A DNA stretch of 64,000 bases. It comes from Lachnospiraceae bacterium (GTDB lineage: Bacteria > Bacillota > Clostridia > Lachnospirales > Lachnospiraceae). Below, piece by piece: positions 18,054-26,245 of the stretch (positions are counted from its first letter, which is position 1; every line of letters begins with the position of its first letter). Made by a program: the position numbers and the translations under genes. The notes beneath the pieces are model-generated. The model had not been told where the DNA came from. It ran no database searches and saw only the letters and a list, made by a program, of their open reading frames with translations. The stretch spans positions 16,826-80,825 of the forward strand of contig JAFWWB010000069.1 of assembly GCA_017518185.1 (NCBI GenBank). The letters are read 5' to 3'.

Positions 18054-18481
18054 AAGCGCTCTGAGTTTTTCTCGTCACAATACCTGCAGCGGTATAATTC
18101 CCTTCCGGGATCGGAGAGATAAAAGATATGCGGCAGCTCCTGCTCGATAGACGTGATGCAGCGGGGGTTGCGGCATTTCATTATACCCTTCAGTTCCAGG
18201 GGCAGCTCAAGCACACGCTTTTCAACTATCTCACCGTCTTTTATGACGTTGACGGTTATGGTATGGTCGATGACCGCCAGGACATCCAGGTTAAGGGTGT
18301 TGATGTCGCATTCCACCTTTATGATGTCCTTCTTGCCCATAACTTCGGAACGGGCATTTTTTATTATGGCCACGGTGCAGTCCAGCTTGTCCAGTCCCAG
18401 ATGGTAGTATATGGACATGCTCTTCCCTGCGGGGATATGGTCAAGCACGAAGCCTTCTTCGATCTTTCCTACGTTAAGCAT
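18050..18481 (-). CDS. pyrI: Aspartate carbamoyltransferase regulatory chain
   Basis: Regulatory subunit of ATCase that binds nucleotide effectors and zinc, 143 aa. The zinc-site cysteines are at CRNPRC (about 108-113) and CRYC near the C-terminus (about 136-139). AGGAGG lies 7-8 bases before the start on the minus strand. It follows pyrB in the same direction, as in E. coli pyrBI. There is no room for a separate terminator before the convergent gene, because the two stop codons overlap. Confidence 0.94.
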   Translation of the reverse strand: MLNVGKIEEGFVLDHIPAGKSMSIYYHLGLDKLDCTVAIIKNARSEVMGKKDIIKVECDINTLNLDVLAVIDHTITVNVIKDGEIVEKRVLELPLELKGIMKCRNPRCITSIEQELPHIFYLSDPGRELYRCRYCDEKNSERF

Positions 18482-18515
18482 AACAAACCTCCTTTATCTG
18501 ACTCAGGCAACTTCT

Positions 18516-19427
18516 TTATACCAGTTCAAGCAGCGTAAGTATCAGGGCCATGCGGACGTATACCCCGTACTGTACCTGTTTGAAATATACTGCCCGGGGA
18601 TCGTCATCCACCTCCACGGAGATCTCGTTCACGCGGGGGAGGGGATGGAGCACCAGCATGTCCTCCCTGGCTCTTTCCATCTTTTCTTTGGTCAGTACGT
18701 AGAAATCCTTGAGTCTTACGTAATCCTCTTCGTTAAAGAAGCGCTCTCGCTGTACCCTGGTCATGTAGAGCAGGTCGAGCCTGGGCATCACATCCTCCAG
18801 CCTTATGACCTCTTCGAAGGAAAGGGCCTTGTCCCAGAGCATTTCCCTTAAATATGAAGGGATGCGGAGTTCTTCGGGAGAGATAAAGACGAAATGCACC
18901 TTGTCATAGCGGGCCAGGGCGTTCACCAGGGAGTGGACGGTGCGGCCGAACTTCAGGTCGCCGCAGATGCCAATGGTGAAGTTGTCCAGGCGGCCCTTCA
19001 GTGAACGTATGGTCAGAAGATCCGTCAGTGTCTGGGTGGGATGCTGGTGACCGCCGTCACCGGCGTTTATCACGGGAATCCCGGAACGGGAGGCTGCCAC
19101 CATGGGAGCACCCTCCTTGGGATGGCGCATGGCGCAGATATCGGCGAAGCAGGAGATGACCCTGATGGTGTCGGAGACGCTCTCACCCTTTGCGGCCGAA
19201 GAGGAGCCCGCATCGGAGAAGCCTATGACCGAGCCGCCCAGGTTTATCATGGCGGATTCGAAGCTTAGCCTCGTCCTGGTGCTGGGTTCATAGAAGCAGG
19301 TAGCCAGCTTTTTGCCCTCGCACATGTGGGCATACTTTTTAGGATCCTTTTCGATGTCTGCCGCCAGATCGAAAAGCTTATCCAGTTCTTCCACGGAAAA
19401 GTCCATGGGGTTCATGAGATGTCGCAT
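18516..19427 (-). CDS. pyrB: Aspartate carbamoyltransferase catalytic chain
   Basis: Forms carbamoyl-aspartate, the committed step of pyrimidine synthesis, 303 aa. Carbamoyl-phosphate site [11 protein letters not shown] is at about residues 48-58, and [12 protein letters not shown] (about 127-138) and LHPLPRV (about 260) are also typical. The start ATG 19427 follows AAAGAGGAAAAAC. Only about 24 bases separate the start from the terminator hairpin behind the nitroreductase gene, so the hairpin may act as an attenuator for pyrBI. Other pyrimidine genes (pyrF, pyrE) lie 15 kb upstream on the opposite strand. Confidence 0.95.
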   Translation of the reverse strand: MRHLMNPMDFSVEELDKLFDLAADIEKDPKKYAHMCEGKKLATCFYEPSTRTRLSFESAMINLGGSVIGFSDAGSSSAAKGESVSDTIRVISCFADICAMRHPKEGAPMVAASRSGIPVINAGDGGHQHPTQTLTDLLTIRSLKGRLDNFTIGICGDLKFGRTVHSLVNALARYDKVHFVFISPEELRIPSYLREMLWDKALSFEEVIRLEDVMPRLDLLYMTRVQRERFFNEEDYVRLKDFYVLTKEKMERAREDMLVLHPLPRVNEISVEVDDDPRAVYFKQVQYGVYVRMALILTLLELV

Positions 19428-19450
19428 GTTTTTCCTCTTTTCTTCTTTGC

Positions 19451-19482
19451 TGAAAAAAGGAGAAGCTTTATGCTTCTCCTTT
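19451..19482 (-). terminator. Intrinsic terminator / possible pyrBI attenuator
   Basis: On the minus strand an 11-bp perfect stem (AAAGGAGAAGC / GCTTCTCCTTT) closes a 5-base loop and is followed by a U-run. It lies between the nitroreductase stop and the pyrB start. A second inverted repeat, GTTAACG-N10-CGTTAAC (19485-19508), lies just upstream in the transcript. Confidence 0.75.
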
Positions 19483-19492
19483 GGGTTAACGG

Positions 19493-20035
19493 TTATTTGA
19501 TCGTTAACAGATCATCTACGGCTTTACGTCTGGGAGCGGCAGGTTCTTCAGCTGCATATCCCAGGGGGATGAGCGCCACCACTTTCTGTCCTTCGGGAAC
19601 CTCAAGAAGGGATGTCACCGTATCGATATCGAAGAGACCGAGGATAACGCTGCCGAGGCCGTGTTCATAAGCTGCGAGGCAGAGGGTCTGGGATGCGATA
19701 CCGGTATCGAAGAATTCCCAGCGGTCTTCCCTTTCGGTGGAAAAGGAACCGTCACGCTCGAAGCCCGAACGTTTTTCAACGGCGCATACTGCCATGAGCA
19801 CCGGAGCCTGGCGGATGATGTCACCGTTGCCGGGCCAGATGGTGGTGCCCTCGGAAGCTATCTTTTCCTTAAGGGCCTTATCGGTGACTGCGATGTATCT
19901 GGTTATCTGTGTGTGCTTCCAGCTGGGGGAATAGGATGCCTCCTCCACGATCTCACGGAGCACTGCTTCGTCAACGGGCTTATCGGAGTATTTACGGATG
20001 CTCCGTCTGCCAAGGATCATTTCTTTTCCTGTCAT
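19493..20035 (-). CDS. Nitroreductase-family FMN oxidoreductase
   Basis: A 180-aa flavoprotein of the nitroreductase superfamily. The FMN-binding start [12 protein letters not shown] (about residues 10-21) and the [10 protein letters not shown] segment (about 127-136) are typical; the substrate is unknown. ATG 20035 is chosen because GGAGG lies 5-6 bases upstream; the in-frame reading from 20116 would overlap the promoter. It is transcribed divergently from hisS from its own promoter and followed by an intrinsic terminator. Confidence 0.85.
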   Translation of the reverse strand: MTGKEMILGRRSIRKYSDKPVDEAVLREIVEEASYSPSWKHTQITRYIAVTDKALKEKIASEGTTIWPGNGDIIRQAPVLMAVCAVEKRSGFERDGSFSTEREDRWEFFDTGIASQTLCLAAYEHGLGSVILGLFDIDTVTSLLEVPEGQKVVALIPLGYAAEEPAAPRRKAVDDLLTIK

Positions 20036-20060
20036 AGCCACCTCCTGAACTTTTCCCATT

Positions 20061-20089
20061 ATCATAGCATAATAGCTTATCCCGGTCAA
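20061..20089 (-). promoter_or_regulatory. Promoter of the nitroreductase gene
   Basis: On the minus strand: TTGACC (20089-20084), a 17-bp spacer, then TATGAT (20066-20061). It lies 26 bases upstream of the ATG and back to back with the hisS promoter. Confidence 0.75.
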
Positions 20090-20109
20090 TGAATATGAAG
20101 GTAAAAAAG

Positions 20110-20138
20110 TTGACAAAAGGCGGACGTAAAGCTATGAT
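20110..20138 (+). promoter_or_regulatory. Promoter of hisS-aspS
   Basis: A consensus TTGACA (20110-20115), 17-bp spacer, TATGAT (20133-20138). The start point would fall near 20145, leaving a very short leader, so there is no space for a T-box. It also shows that the hisS start is 20164, not the in-frame ATG at 20089. Confidence 0.8.
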
Positions 20139-20163
20139 ATATTGTTGTCTGGAGGATGGAAGA

Positions 20164-21426
20164 ATGCTGAATAAAAAGCCTGTAAAGGGCATGAAGGATA
20201 TACTTCCCGAGGAGATGAGGCTCCGCAATTACGTCAGCGGTCTCATCAGGGAGACCTATTCCTCATACGGCTTTACGCAGATAGAGACCCCGGCGGTGGA
20301 GCACATAGAGAACCTCTGCAGCAGCCAGGGCGGTGAAAACGAAAAACTCATATTTAAGATAATGAAGAGAGGGGAGAAGCTGGATCTTCAGAACGCGAAG
20401 TCGGATTCGGATCTTACGGATTCCGGCCTGCGCTATGACCTGACCCTGCCTCTGAGCAGGTTCTATGCCCAGCACTCCGCAGAGCTCCCCAGTCCTTTCA
20501 AGGCGCTGCAGACCGGCAGCGTATGGAGGGCAGACCAGCCCCAGCGAGGGCGTTTCAGGCAGTTCACCCAGTGCGACATAGACATACTGGGAGAGCCGAC
20601 CAATCTGGCGGAGATCGAGCTCATACTTGCCATGAGCACCCTGCTCTCAAAGCTTGATTTCAAAGACTTTAATATAAGGATAAACGACAGGCGGATGCTC
20701 AAGGCCATGGCAGCCTTTGCCGGCTTTGAGGAAAAGGATTATGACGGAGTATTCGTCATCCTCGACAAGCTGGATAAGATAGGCACCGACGGAGTAAAGA
20801 GCGAGCTTAAGGAGGCGGGCTTTGACGCCGCCGCAGCCGATAAGTACCTGGCCATCTTTGAAAAGCTCGCGGGAAAGAACGGGGCGGAAGCACTGGCAGT
20901 CCTTAAGGATGAGCTGGGAGATGCCCTTCCCGATGAATGCCGTAAAAATATGGAAGAGATCTTCTCGGCGGTGAACGCTGCAAAGACCGCAGACTTCGAG
21001 CTGGTCTTTGATCCTTCCCTTGTACGCGGCATGGGCTATTACACCGGTCCCATCTTCGAGGTGGAGCTGAAGGAGTTCAATTCCTCCTGCGGCGGCGGCG
21101 GAAGATATGACGAGATGGTGGGCCGTTTTACGGGACAGAGCGTTCCCGCCTGCGGTTTCTCCATAGGCTTCGAGCGCATCATCACCATACTGCTGGAGAA
21201 CGGCTATAAGATCCCGGTGGAGGAGAAAAAGGTCTGCTTCCTGCTTGAGAAGGGACTGGACAGCGCAGGCCGGGATAAGGCATTTAAGGAAGCGGAGGCT
21301 CTCCGCAGGGAGGGGAATACAGTCCTCATCCTTAAGATGGCAAAGAACAAGAAGTTTCAGAAGGAACAGCTTTCCGGCGAAGGCTATACCGATATAAGAG
21401 AAATATTTAAGAAGGCGGGTGAATAA
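20164..21426 (+). CDS. hisS: Histidine-tRNA ligase
   Basis: Class II aminoacyl-tRNA synthetase for histidine, 420 aa from ATG 20164 (GGAGG at 20151-20155). Motif 1 region KGMKDILPEEM is at the N-terminus, motif 2 RFRQFTQCDID at about 126, the histidine-specific loop LVRGMGYYTGP at about 288 and motif 3 GFSIGFERI at about 338. GGGGRYDEMVGRF also fits HisRS rather than the paralogue HisZ. In the His loop, Gly replaces the usual Asp of RGLDYYTG, as in one clostridial subgroup (from memory). aspS follows immediately, a common pairing. Confidence 0.92.
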   Translation: MLNKKPVKGMKDILPEEMRLRNYVSGLIRETYSSYGFTQIETPAVEHIENLCSSQGGENEKLIFKIMKRGEKLDLQNAKSDSDLTDSGLRYDLTLPLSRFYAQHSAELPSPFKALQTGSVWRADQPQRGRFRQFTQCDIDILGEPTNLAEIELILAMSTLLSKLDFKDFNIRINDRRMLKAMAAFAGFEEKDYDGVFVILDKLDKIGTDGVKSELKEAGFDAAAADKYLAIFEKLAGKNGAEALAVLKDELGDALPDECRKNMEEIFSAVNAAKTADFELVFDPSLVRGMGYYTGPIFEVELKEFNSSCGGGGRYDEMVGRFTGQSVPACGFSIGFERIITILLENGYKIPVEEKKVCFLLEKGLDSAGRDKAFKEAEALRREGNTVLILKMAKNKKFQKEQLSGEGYTDIREIFKKAGE

Positions 21427-21430
21427 AAAA

Positions 21431-23233
21431 ATGGCCGGATCTATGAAAGGACTTAAAAGGAGCTGCCGCTGTGCGGAAGTCACGGAGGAAATGCTCGGAA
21501 AAAGGATCACCCTTATGGGCTGGGTGCAGAAGAGCAGGAACAAGGGAGGCATAATCTTTGTGGATCTCCGGGACCGTTCCGGCATAATGCAGATCATATT
21601 CGAGAACGGTGAGGGCGAGCGCTTCATCGACGAAAAGGGCTTTGAAGCAGCCGAAAGCTTAAGGAGCGAGTTCGTGATCGCAGTCACCGGTGTGCTGGAG
21701 AAGCGTGCCGGAGGCGTGAACGAGGGACTGGTGACCGGAGACAGGGAGCTCCGCGCCGAGTCGCTGACCATACTTTCCGAGGCGGATACACCTCCTTTCC
21801 CCATCGAGGCGGATTCAAAGACCAGGGAGGAGCTGAGGCTCAAATACCGTTATCTGGACCTCCGCCGTCCGGATCTTACACGTAACCTGATGTTTAGGAG
21901 CGCCGTGGCGGGAAGCATAAGGCATTTCCTGCTGGAGGAGGGCTTCCTGGAGATAGAGACTCCAATACTCAACAAGTCCACTCCCGAAGGAGCCAGGGAT
22001 TATCTGGTGCCCAGCAGGATCCATCCCGGGACCTTCTATGCGCTGCCCCAGTCACCCCAGCTCTTTAAGCAGATACTCATGTGCTCGGGCTATGACAGGT
22101 ATTTCCAGATAGCCAAGTGCTTCAGGGATGAGGATCTCCGGGCCGACCGTCAGCCGGAGTTCACCCAGGTGGATATGGAGCTTTCCTTCGTGGATGTGGA
22201 TGATGTCATCGAAGTGAACGAGAGACTGCTCAAGTATGTATTTAAGGAAAATCTCGGAATGGATATACAGCTGCCCATGCAGCGCATCACCTGGCAGGAG
22301 GCCATGGACAGATACGGCTCCGACAAGCCCGACGTGCGTTTCGGCATGGAGCTTAAGGATGTATCCAAAACCGTGAAGGATTCTGAATTCGCCGTGTTTA
22401 AGAACGCTCTTGAGGCAGGCGGTTCCGTAAGGGGCATAAATGTCAAGGGACAGGCCGGCATGCCCAGGAAGAAGATAGACCATTATACCGAGTTCGTAAA
22501 GGATTACGGCGCAAAGGGTCTGGCATATCTGGCAGTGCAGGAGGACGGCAGCATAAAGTCTTCCTTTACCAAGTTCCTCACCGAGGAGCAGACTGCCGCG
22601 CTGGTGGCGGCAATGGAGGGAGAGAAGGGAGACCTGCTCTTCTTTGCGGCGGATAAGAACAAGGTGGTATGGGATGCGCTTGGTAATCTCAGGGTTAAGC
22701 TGGGAGCAGACCTGGAGCTTTATGATAAGAATGAGTTCCGTTTCCTCTGGGTGACCGAGTTCCCTCTTCTTGAGTGGGACGATGAGGAAAACAGATATGT
22801 GGCTGTCCATCATCCCTTCACCATGCCTATGGACGAGGATATCGCGCTGCTTGACAGCGATCCCGGAAAGGTACGGGCGAAGGCTTATGACTGCGTATTG
22901 AACGGCGTGGAGCTGGGCGGCGGTTCCGTCCGTATCCATCAGGGAGATATACAGGAGAAGATGTTCGACCAGCTGGGTATCAGCAGGGAGGATGCGCACG
23001 AGAAGTTCGGCTTCCTTCTGGATGCCTTCAGATACGGCGTACCCCCTCACGCGGGTCTGGCCTTCGGCTTTGACCGTATGGTCATGCTGATGCTGGGCTG
23101 CGATAATATCAGAGAGGTGATAGCATTCCCCAAGGTGAAGGATGCTTCCTGCCTTATGAGCGAGGCACCCAGTGTGGTGGAGCCTTCACAGCTTGAGGAG
23201 CTTGGCATAGCCATCGTAAAGAGCGAGGAATAG
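21431..23233 (+). CDS. aspS: Aspartate-tRNA ligase
   Basis: Class II synthetase, 600 aa, of the bacterial type with an OB-fold (ITLMGWVQKSRNKGG, about 28-42), a catalytic core (FRDEDLRADRQPEFTQ, about 218-233), a GAD insertion and motif 3 GLAFGFDRMVML. The start is uncertain: a GTG at 21419 overlaps the hisS stop, but MAGSMKGLKRSCRC from ATG 21431 matches the usual N-terminus. Whether it is discriminating or also charges tRNA-Asn cannot be told here. Confidence 0.93.
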   Translation: MAGSMKGLKRSCRCAEVTEEMLGKRITLMGWVQKSRNKGGIIFVDLRDRSGIMQIIFENGEGERFIDEKGFEAAESLRSEFVIAVTGVLEKRAGGVNEGLVTGDRELRAESLTILSEADTPPFPIEADSKTREELRLKYRYLDLRRPDLTRNLMFRSAVAGSIRHFLLEEGFLEIETPILNKSTPEGARDYLVPSRIHPGTFYALPQSPQLFKQILMCSGYDRYFQIAKCFRDEDLRADRQPEFTQVDMELSFVDVDDVIEVNERLLKYVFKENLGMDIQLPMQRITWQEAMDRYGSDKPDVRFGMELKDVSKTVKDSEFAVFKNALEAGGSVRGINVKGQAGMPRKKIDHYTEFVKDYGAKGLAYLAVQEDGSIKSSFTKFLTEEQTAALVAAMEGEKGDLLFFAADKNKVVWDALGNLRVKLGADLELYDKNEFRFLWVTEFPLLEWDDEENRYVAVHHPFTMPMDEDIALLDSDPGKVRAKAYDCVLNGVELGGGSVRIHQGDIQEKMFDQLGISREDAHEKFGFLLDAFRYGVPPHAGLAFGFDRMVMLMLGCDNIREVIAFPKVKDASCLMSEAPSVVEPSQLEELGIAIVKSEE

Positions 23234-23237
23234 GCCT

Positions 23238-23882
23238 ATGGCACAGATATATCTTTCGGAAGTAAAGCTTCTGGAAAATGAAAGGAACGCAAAGGAAGCC
23301 CTGGACGGGGTGGATCCTCTCCGCAGGGAGGAAGCGGCAAAGGTAAAGGATGTGAAGAAAAAAGCACAGATCCTTACCGCAGGCCTCCTGCTCCAGCACG
23401 GAGCCAGGGAATTCCTGGGTGATAAGGCGCCCGCGGGTATATACAACGTGGCGGTGGAAGAGGGCGGAAAGCCTTATTTCACCGATATCGAGGGTGTGTA
23501 TTTTTCCATTTCGCATTCGGCGGATATGGCCCTCTGCGCCATCTCGGATGTAAGGGTCGGAGCGGATATACAGCAGAGAAGGGAGATACGCAGCGATATA
23601 GCCGGCCGTTTCTTCCATCCGGATGAGACAGAGTTTCTGCGCAAGCTCAGCGTCAACGAGTCGGAGAAGGCCTTCTTCGATCTCTGGTGCCTTAAGGAAA
23701 GCTATGTTAAATTTACCGGCGGCGGTCTGTCACAGGGACTGGATGAGCTTGATTTCACCCCTGTGCTGGGAGGCGGCTTTGCCGTTTTTGAATTCACCGA
23801 GAACGGGAGCAGGATAAGGGCGGAGCTGGTTGACGCTCCCCACGGATACTCCGCTGCGGTGATAGAGGAGGTACGATCATGA
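23238..23882 (+). CDS. 4'-phosphopantetheinyl transferase (Sfp-type)
   Basis: Transfers phosphopantetheine from CoA to carrier proteins, 214 aa. The two signature motifs are present: VGADIQ (about 111-116) and WCLKESYVKFTG (about 152-163), with the Mg-binding Asp and Glu residues. The two-domain length fits the Sfp/AcpT class rather than the ~120-aa AcpS type. No polyketide or peptide synthetase genes lie in the window, so its carrier protein is unknown. The stop codon lies inside a nested inverted repeat. Confidence 0.88.
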   Translation: MAQIYLSEVKLLENERNAKEALDGVDPLRREEAAKVKDVKKKAQILTAGLLLQHGAREFLGDKAPAGIYNVAVEEGGKPYFTDIEGVYFSISHSADMALCAISDVRVGADIQQRREIRSDIAGRFFHPDETEFLRKLSVNESEKAFFDLWCLKESYVKFTGGGLSQGLDELDFTPVLGGGFAVFEFTENGSRIRAELVDAPHGYSAAVIEEVRS

Positions 23883-23907
23883 CGAAGTCATGATTCTGCA
23901 TCGTACC
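23870..23907 (+). other. Nested inverted repeat over the phosphopantetheinyl transferase stop codon
   Basis: ATCATGAC-GAA-GTCATGAT (23876-23894) is a perfect 8-bp stem with a 3-base loop. It is flanked by an outer pair GGTACG (23870-23875) and CGTACC (23902-23907). There is no U-run, so it is not an ordinary terminator; it may be an RNA processing or stability element or a protein site. Confidence 0.5.
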
Positions 23908-23966
23908 GACGACTGGCCGCCGACCGAAAGGGAGGGGGCGATACCTATTATAAAGGAGGTGCGATC

Positions 23967-24296
23967 TTGATCGATAATATGATGACCAGGGTCAAGGTCA
24001 ATAATGAGATAGATCTTTGTGAGATAATCGCCGGAAAGACGAAGAAGGTTGAGGAGATACGCCACAGGATAGAGGCGGCGCTCCAGTATGAGCGGATCTC
24101 CTATTTCATAAGATGGCAGGAGCCCGGCTTTTTTTCAAAGCTTTTCATGCAGCAGAGGCCCAGGGTGGTGTTCTGCGTGAATTCCGCGCAGCTGGATGAT
24201 GCCCTCAGGGTTTTTGACGATCTGCAGCTTACGGAGTCCGAGGTTCACATGCTCGGAGGCAGATCAAAAAATAAATATGTATATTCTGATCATTAA
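23967..24296 (+). CDS. Unrecognised 109-aa protein, TTG start
   Basis: Begins with TTG 23967, placed six bases after a very strong AAAGGAGGTG (23952-23961); the next ATG, 23979, is too far from it. The 109-residue product is soluble, starts MIDNMMTRVKVNNEIDLCEI, and has a helix rich in Lys/Glu/Arg followed by beta-like segments (RPRVVFCVNSAQLDDALRVF). I see no known motif. It is the last gene before the tRNA pair, and its stop is only 3 bases from the tRNA promoter. Confidence 0.6.
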   Translation: MIDNMMTRVKVNNEIDLCEIIAGKTKKVEEIRHRIEAALQYERISYFIRWQEPGFFSKLFMQQRPRVVFCVNSAQLDDALRVFDDLQLTESEVHMLGGRSKNKYVYSDH

Positions 24297-24299
24297 GTG

Positions 24300-24328
24300 T
24301 TGACAAAAGTTTTTGAATGTGGTAGACT
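24300..24328 (+). promoter_or_regulatory. Promoter of the tRNA pair
   Basis: TTGACA (24300-24305), 17-bp spacer, TAGACT (24323-24328), 18 bases before the tRNA-Thr 5' end. Confidence 0.7.
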
Positions 24329-24346
24329 CATTTCTCGGTGAATGTT

Positions 24347-24419
24347 GCTGCCTTGGCGCAGCTGGTAGCGCGCATCCTTGGTAAGGATGAGGTCGGCAGT
24401 TCAAATCTGCTAGGCAGCT
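24347..24419 (+). tRNA. tRNA-Thr (GGT)
   Basis: A complete 73-nt cloverleaf: acceptor GCTGCCT/AGGCAGC, anticodon stem CATCC/GGATG, loop TTGGTAA with anticodon GGT at 24380-24382, and T-arm with TTCAAAT. It reads ACC and ACU. No CCA is encoded, so the tail must be added after transcription. Confidence 0.95.
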
Positions 24420-24429
24420 TTCATCACTT

Positions 24430-24504
24430 CGAGGTGTGGCTCAGTTTGGCTAGAGCACCGTGTTAGGGACGCGGGGGCCGCTGGTTCGAATCCAGTCACC
24501 TCGA
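24430..24504 (+). tRNA. tRNA-Pro (AGG)
   Basis: A 75-nt cloverleaf: acceptor CGAGGTG/CACCTCG, D stem GCTC/GAGC, anticodon stem CCGTG/CGCGG, loop TTAGGGA, T arm GCTGG-TTCGAAT-CCAGT. The anticodon at 24465-24467 is AGG. C1-G72, A73, G35 and G36 are proline identity elements. No CCA is encoded. A34 in a bacterial tRNA other than Arg(ACG) is uncommon. Confidence 0.92.
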
Positions 24505-24531
24505 CGATAATGGTTCGATACGAACCGAATG

Positions 24532-24563
24532 AACCCCCCGGTTTATCGGGGGGTTATTTTTTC
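24532..24563 (+). terminator. Intrinsic terminator after the tRNA pair
   Basis: AACCCCCCG (24532-24540), loop GTTTAT, CGGGGGGTT (24547-24555), then ATTTTTTC. A 9-bp perfect stem with a U-run. Confidence 0.9.
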
Positions 24564-24580
24564 AGGAGGTCCACGGACGC

Positions 24581-25300
24581 ATGGATATACTTTATATCGT
24601 AATGCCGGCGTATAACGAAGAAGCCAATATCGAAAAAGTCGTCCGTGAATGGGCAGCGCAGCTTGAGGGAAAGGATCCTGCCTCAAGGCTGGTGGTGGCC
24701 GATGCGGGCTCCACCGATCACACCCATGAGATACTGGAGGGGCTTAAGAAGGAGCTTACGCAGCTTGAGATACTCGGGGATACGGAGAAGCAGCACGGTC
24801 CCAAGCTCATGTCCCTTTATTCATATGCCTGCAAAAGCAGAGCGGACTATGTGTTCCAGACGGATTCCGACGGGCAGACGGATCCGGAGGAGTTTGAGGC
24901 TTTCTGGCGCAAGCGCAGGAAATATGAGGCGCTGATCGGAAGAAGGCCCGTCAGGGGCGACGGCGCTTCCAGGGCTATGGTTGAAAAAGTGGTATGTCTT
25001 CTGCTGTTCTTTATCTTCGGCGTCAAGGTGCCGGATGCGAACGCGCCCTTCAGGCTCATGAGGAGCAGCCTTCTGGAAAGATATCTGGACAGGCTTCCGG
25101 ACGATTATGCGATACCCAATATAATGTTTACGGCGTATTTCGCCTTTTACCGCGAGAACATAGCCTTCAGGGCCATAAGCTTTAAGGAGCGAAGCGGCGG
25201 AGAAAACTCCATCAACATACCGAAGATCTTCGTGATGGGCGTAAGGGCACTGAAGGAATTTGCCGTTTTCAGGTCAAAGATGAAGCGGCCTCGCGGTTGA
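24581..25300 (+). CDS. Family 2 glycosyltransferase
   Basis: A 239-aa GT-A fold enzyme resembling dolichol-phosphate-mannose/polyprenyl-phosphate sugar transferases. It has the N-terminal IVMPAYNEEANIEKVV (about 6-21), then DAGSTDHT and the DxD-containing QTDSDGQTD (about 91-99). One hydrophobic patch is near residue 135; there are no C-terminal membrane helices. AGGAGG lies 12 bases before the ATG, a slightly long gap. It probably attaches a sugar to a lipid carrier, by family inference. It stands alone, and the promoter of yicC overlaps its stop codon. Confidence 0.85.
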   Translation: MDILYIVMPAYNEEANIEKVVREWAAQLEGKDPASRLVVADAGSTDHTHEILEGLKKELTQLEILGDTEKQHGPKLMSLYSYACKSRADYVFQTDSDGQTDPEEFEAFWRKRRKYEALIGRRPVRGDGASRAMVEKVVCLLLFFIFGVKVPDANAPFRLMRSSLLERYLDRLPDDYAIPNIMFTAYFAFYRENIAFRAISFKERSGGENSINIPKIFVMGVRALKEFAVFRSKMKRPRG

Positions 25301-25325
25301 CGTAAAAGGCTGCGTACCCTATAAT
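25297..25325 (+). promoter_or_regulatory. Promoter of the yicC-remA-gmk-rpoZ run
   Basis: TTGACG (25297-25302), 17-bp spacer, TATAAT (25320-25325). The -35 element overlaps the stop codon of the glycosyltransferase gene. Confidence 0.8.
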
Positions 25326-25366
25326 ATAAAGGATACGTTTTTCTTGTGGGAAAATGGGGGAATGAT

Positions 25367-26245
25367 ATGATAAGGAGCATGACAGGTTACGGCAGGTGTG
25401 AGAAGGAGCTTCACGGAAGACGGCTTTCGGTGGAGATCAAATCCGTGAACCACCGCTATCTGGATGTGAGCATAAAGCTGCCGCGGCGTTTTAACGCCTT
25501 CGACGGCATGCTGAGGAGCCTTCTGAAGGAATATACCGAGAGAGGAAAGGCCGATATATATGTGAGCTGCGAGGAGCTTTCCGGCGGCGCAGGCAGTCTT
25601 AAATATGACAGCGCCCTTGCAGGGGAATACATGAAGTACCTGAAGCAGATGGCCGGGGATTTCGGCATCGAGGGCGAGGTGAGCCTGGGTCTGCTGGCCC
25701 GCTTTCCCGATGTTTTCACCACCGGGGATGAAGAAGCGGACGAGGAAGAGCTGAAGGCAGATCTGGAGGAGGTCTTCCGCGAGGCTGCTTCGGCTTTCAG
25801 CGAATGCCGCAGGGCAGAGGGCGAAAATCTGGCAAAGGACATGCTGGATAAGCTTGACTACATGGAAGAGACGGTGGCGCAGATAGTGGAGCGTTCGCCG
25901 CAGCTGGTGGGAGAATACAGGAAAAAGCTGGAAGATAAGATACGCGAGGTCATAGGGGATGCGTCGATAGATGAAGCAAGGCTCATGACCGAGCTTACCA
26001 TATATGCGGACAGGGTCTGCGTGGATGAGGAGATGGTGAGGCTTAAGAGCCACATCACAGCCATGCGGAGCGAACTTAAGAGTGGCGGCGCCGTGGGCAG
26101 AAAGCTTGATTTCATTGCGCAGGAGATGAACAGGGAAGCCAATACCACCCTGTCGAAGATGAACGATCCCTCCATCACTGATGCGGCCATAGGACTGAAG
26201 ACCTGCATCGAAAAGATAAGGGAGCAGGTACAGAATCTGGAGTAA
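25367..26245 (+). CDS. yicC: YicC-family endoribonuclease
   Basis: Member of the YicC/YloC family, some of which cleave RNA; 292 aa. The N-terminal MIRSMTGYGR (residues 1-10) is the family hallmark and fixes the start at ATG 25367; the GTG 25346 reading is longer but lacks a ribosome site. KSVNHRYLDVSIKLPR follows at about 26-41. The conserved C-terminal block GRKLDFIAQEMNREANTT (about 245-262) contains the proposed metal or RNA-binding Glu residues. Its stop overlaps the remA start by one base. Confidence 0.92.
   Translation: MIRSMTGYGRCEKELHGRRLSVEIKSVNHRYLDVSIKLPRRFNAFDGMLRSLLKEYTERGKADIYVSCEELSGGAGSLKYDSALAGEYMKYLKQMAGDFGIEGEVSLGLLARFPDVFTTGDEEADEEELKADLEEVFREAASAFSECRRAEGENLAKDMLDKLDYMEETVAQIVERSPQLVGEYRKKLEDKIREVIGDASIDEARLMTELTIYADRVCVDEEMVRLKSHITAMRSELKSGGAVGRKLDFIAQEMNREANTTLSKMNDPSITDAAIGLKTCIEKIREQVQNLE

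Noticed and set aside
20089-20163. N-terminal extension of HisS
   Set aside because: The TTGACA/TATGAT promoter lies inside it, so the transcript starts later.
20139-20163. T-box leader for hisS
   Set aside because: Only ~20 nucleotides separate the promoter from the start codon.
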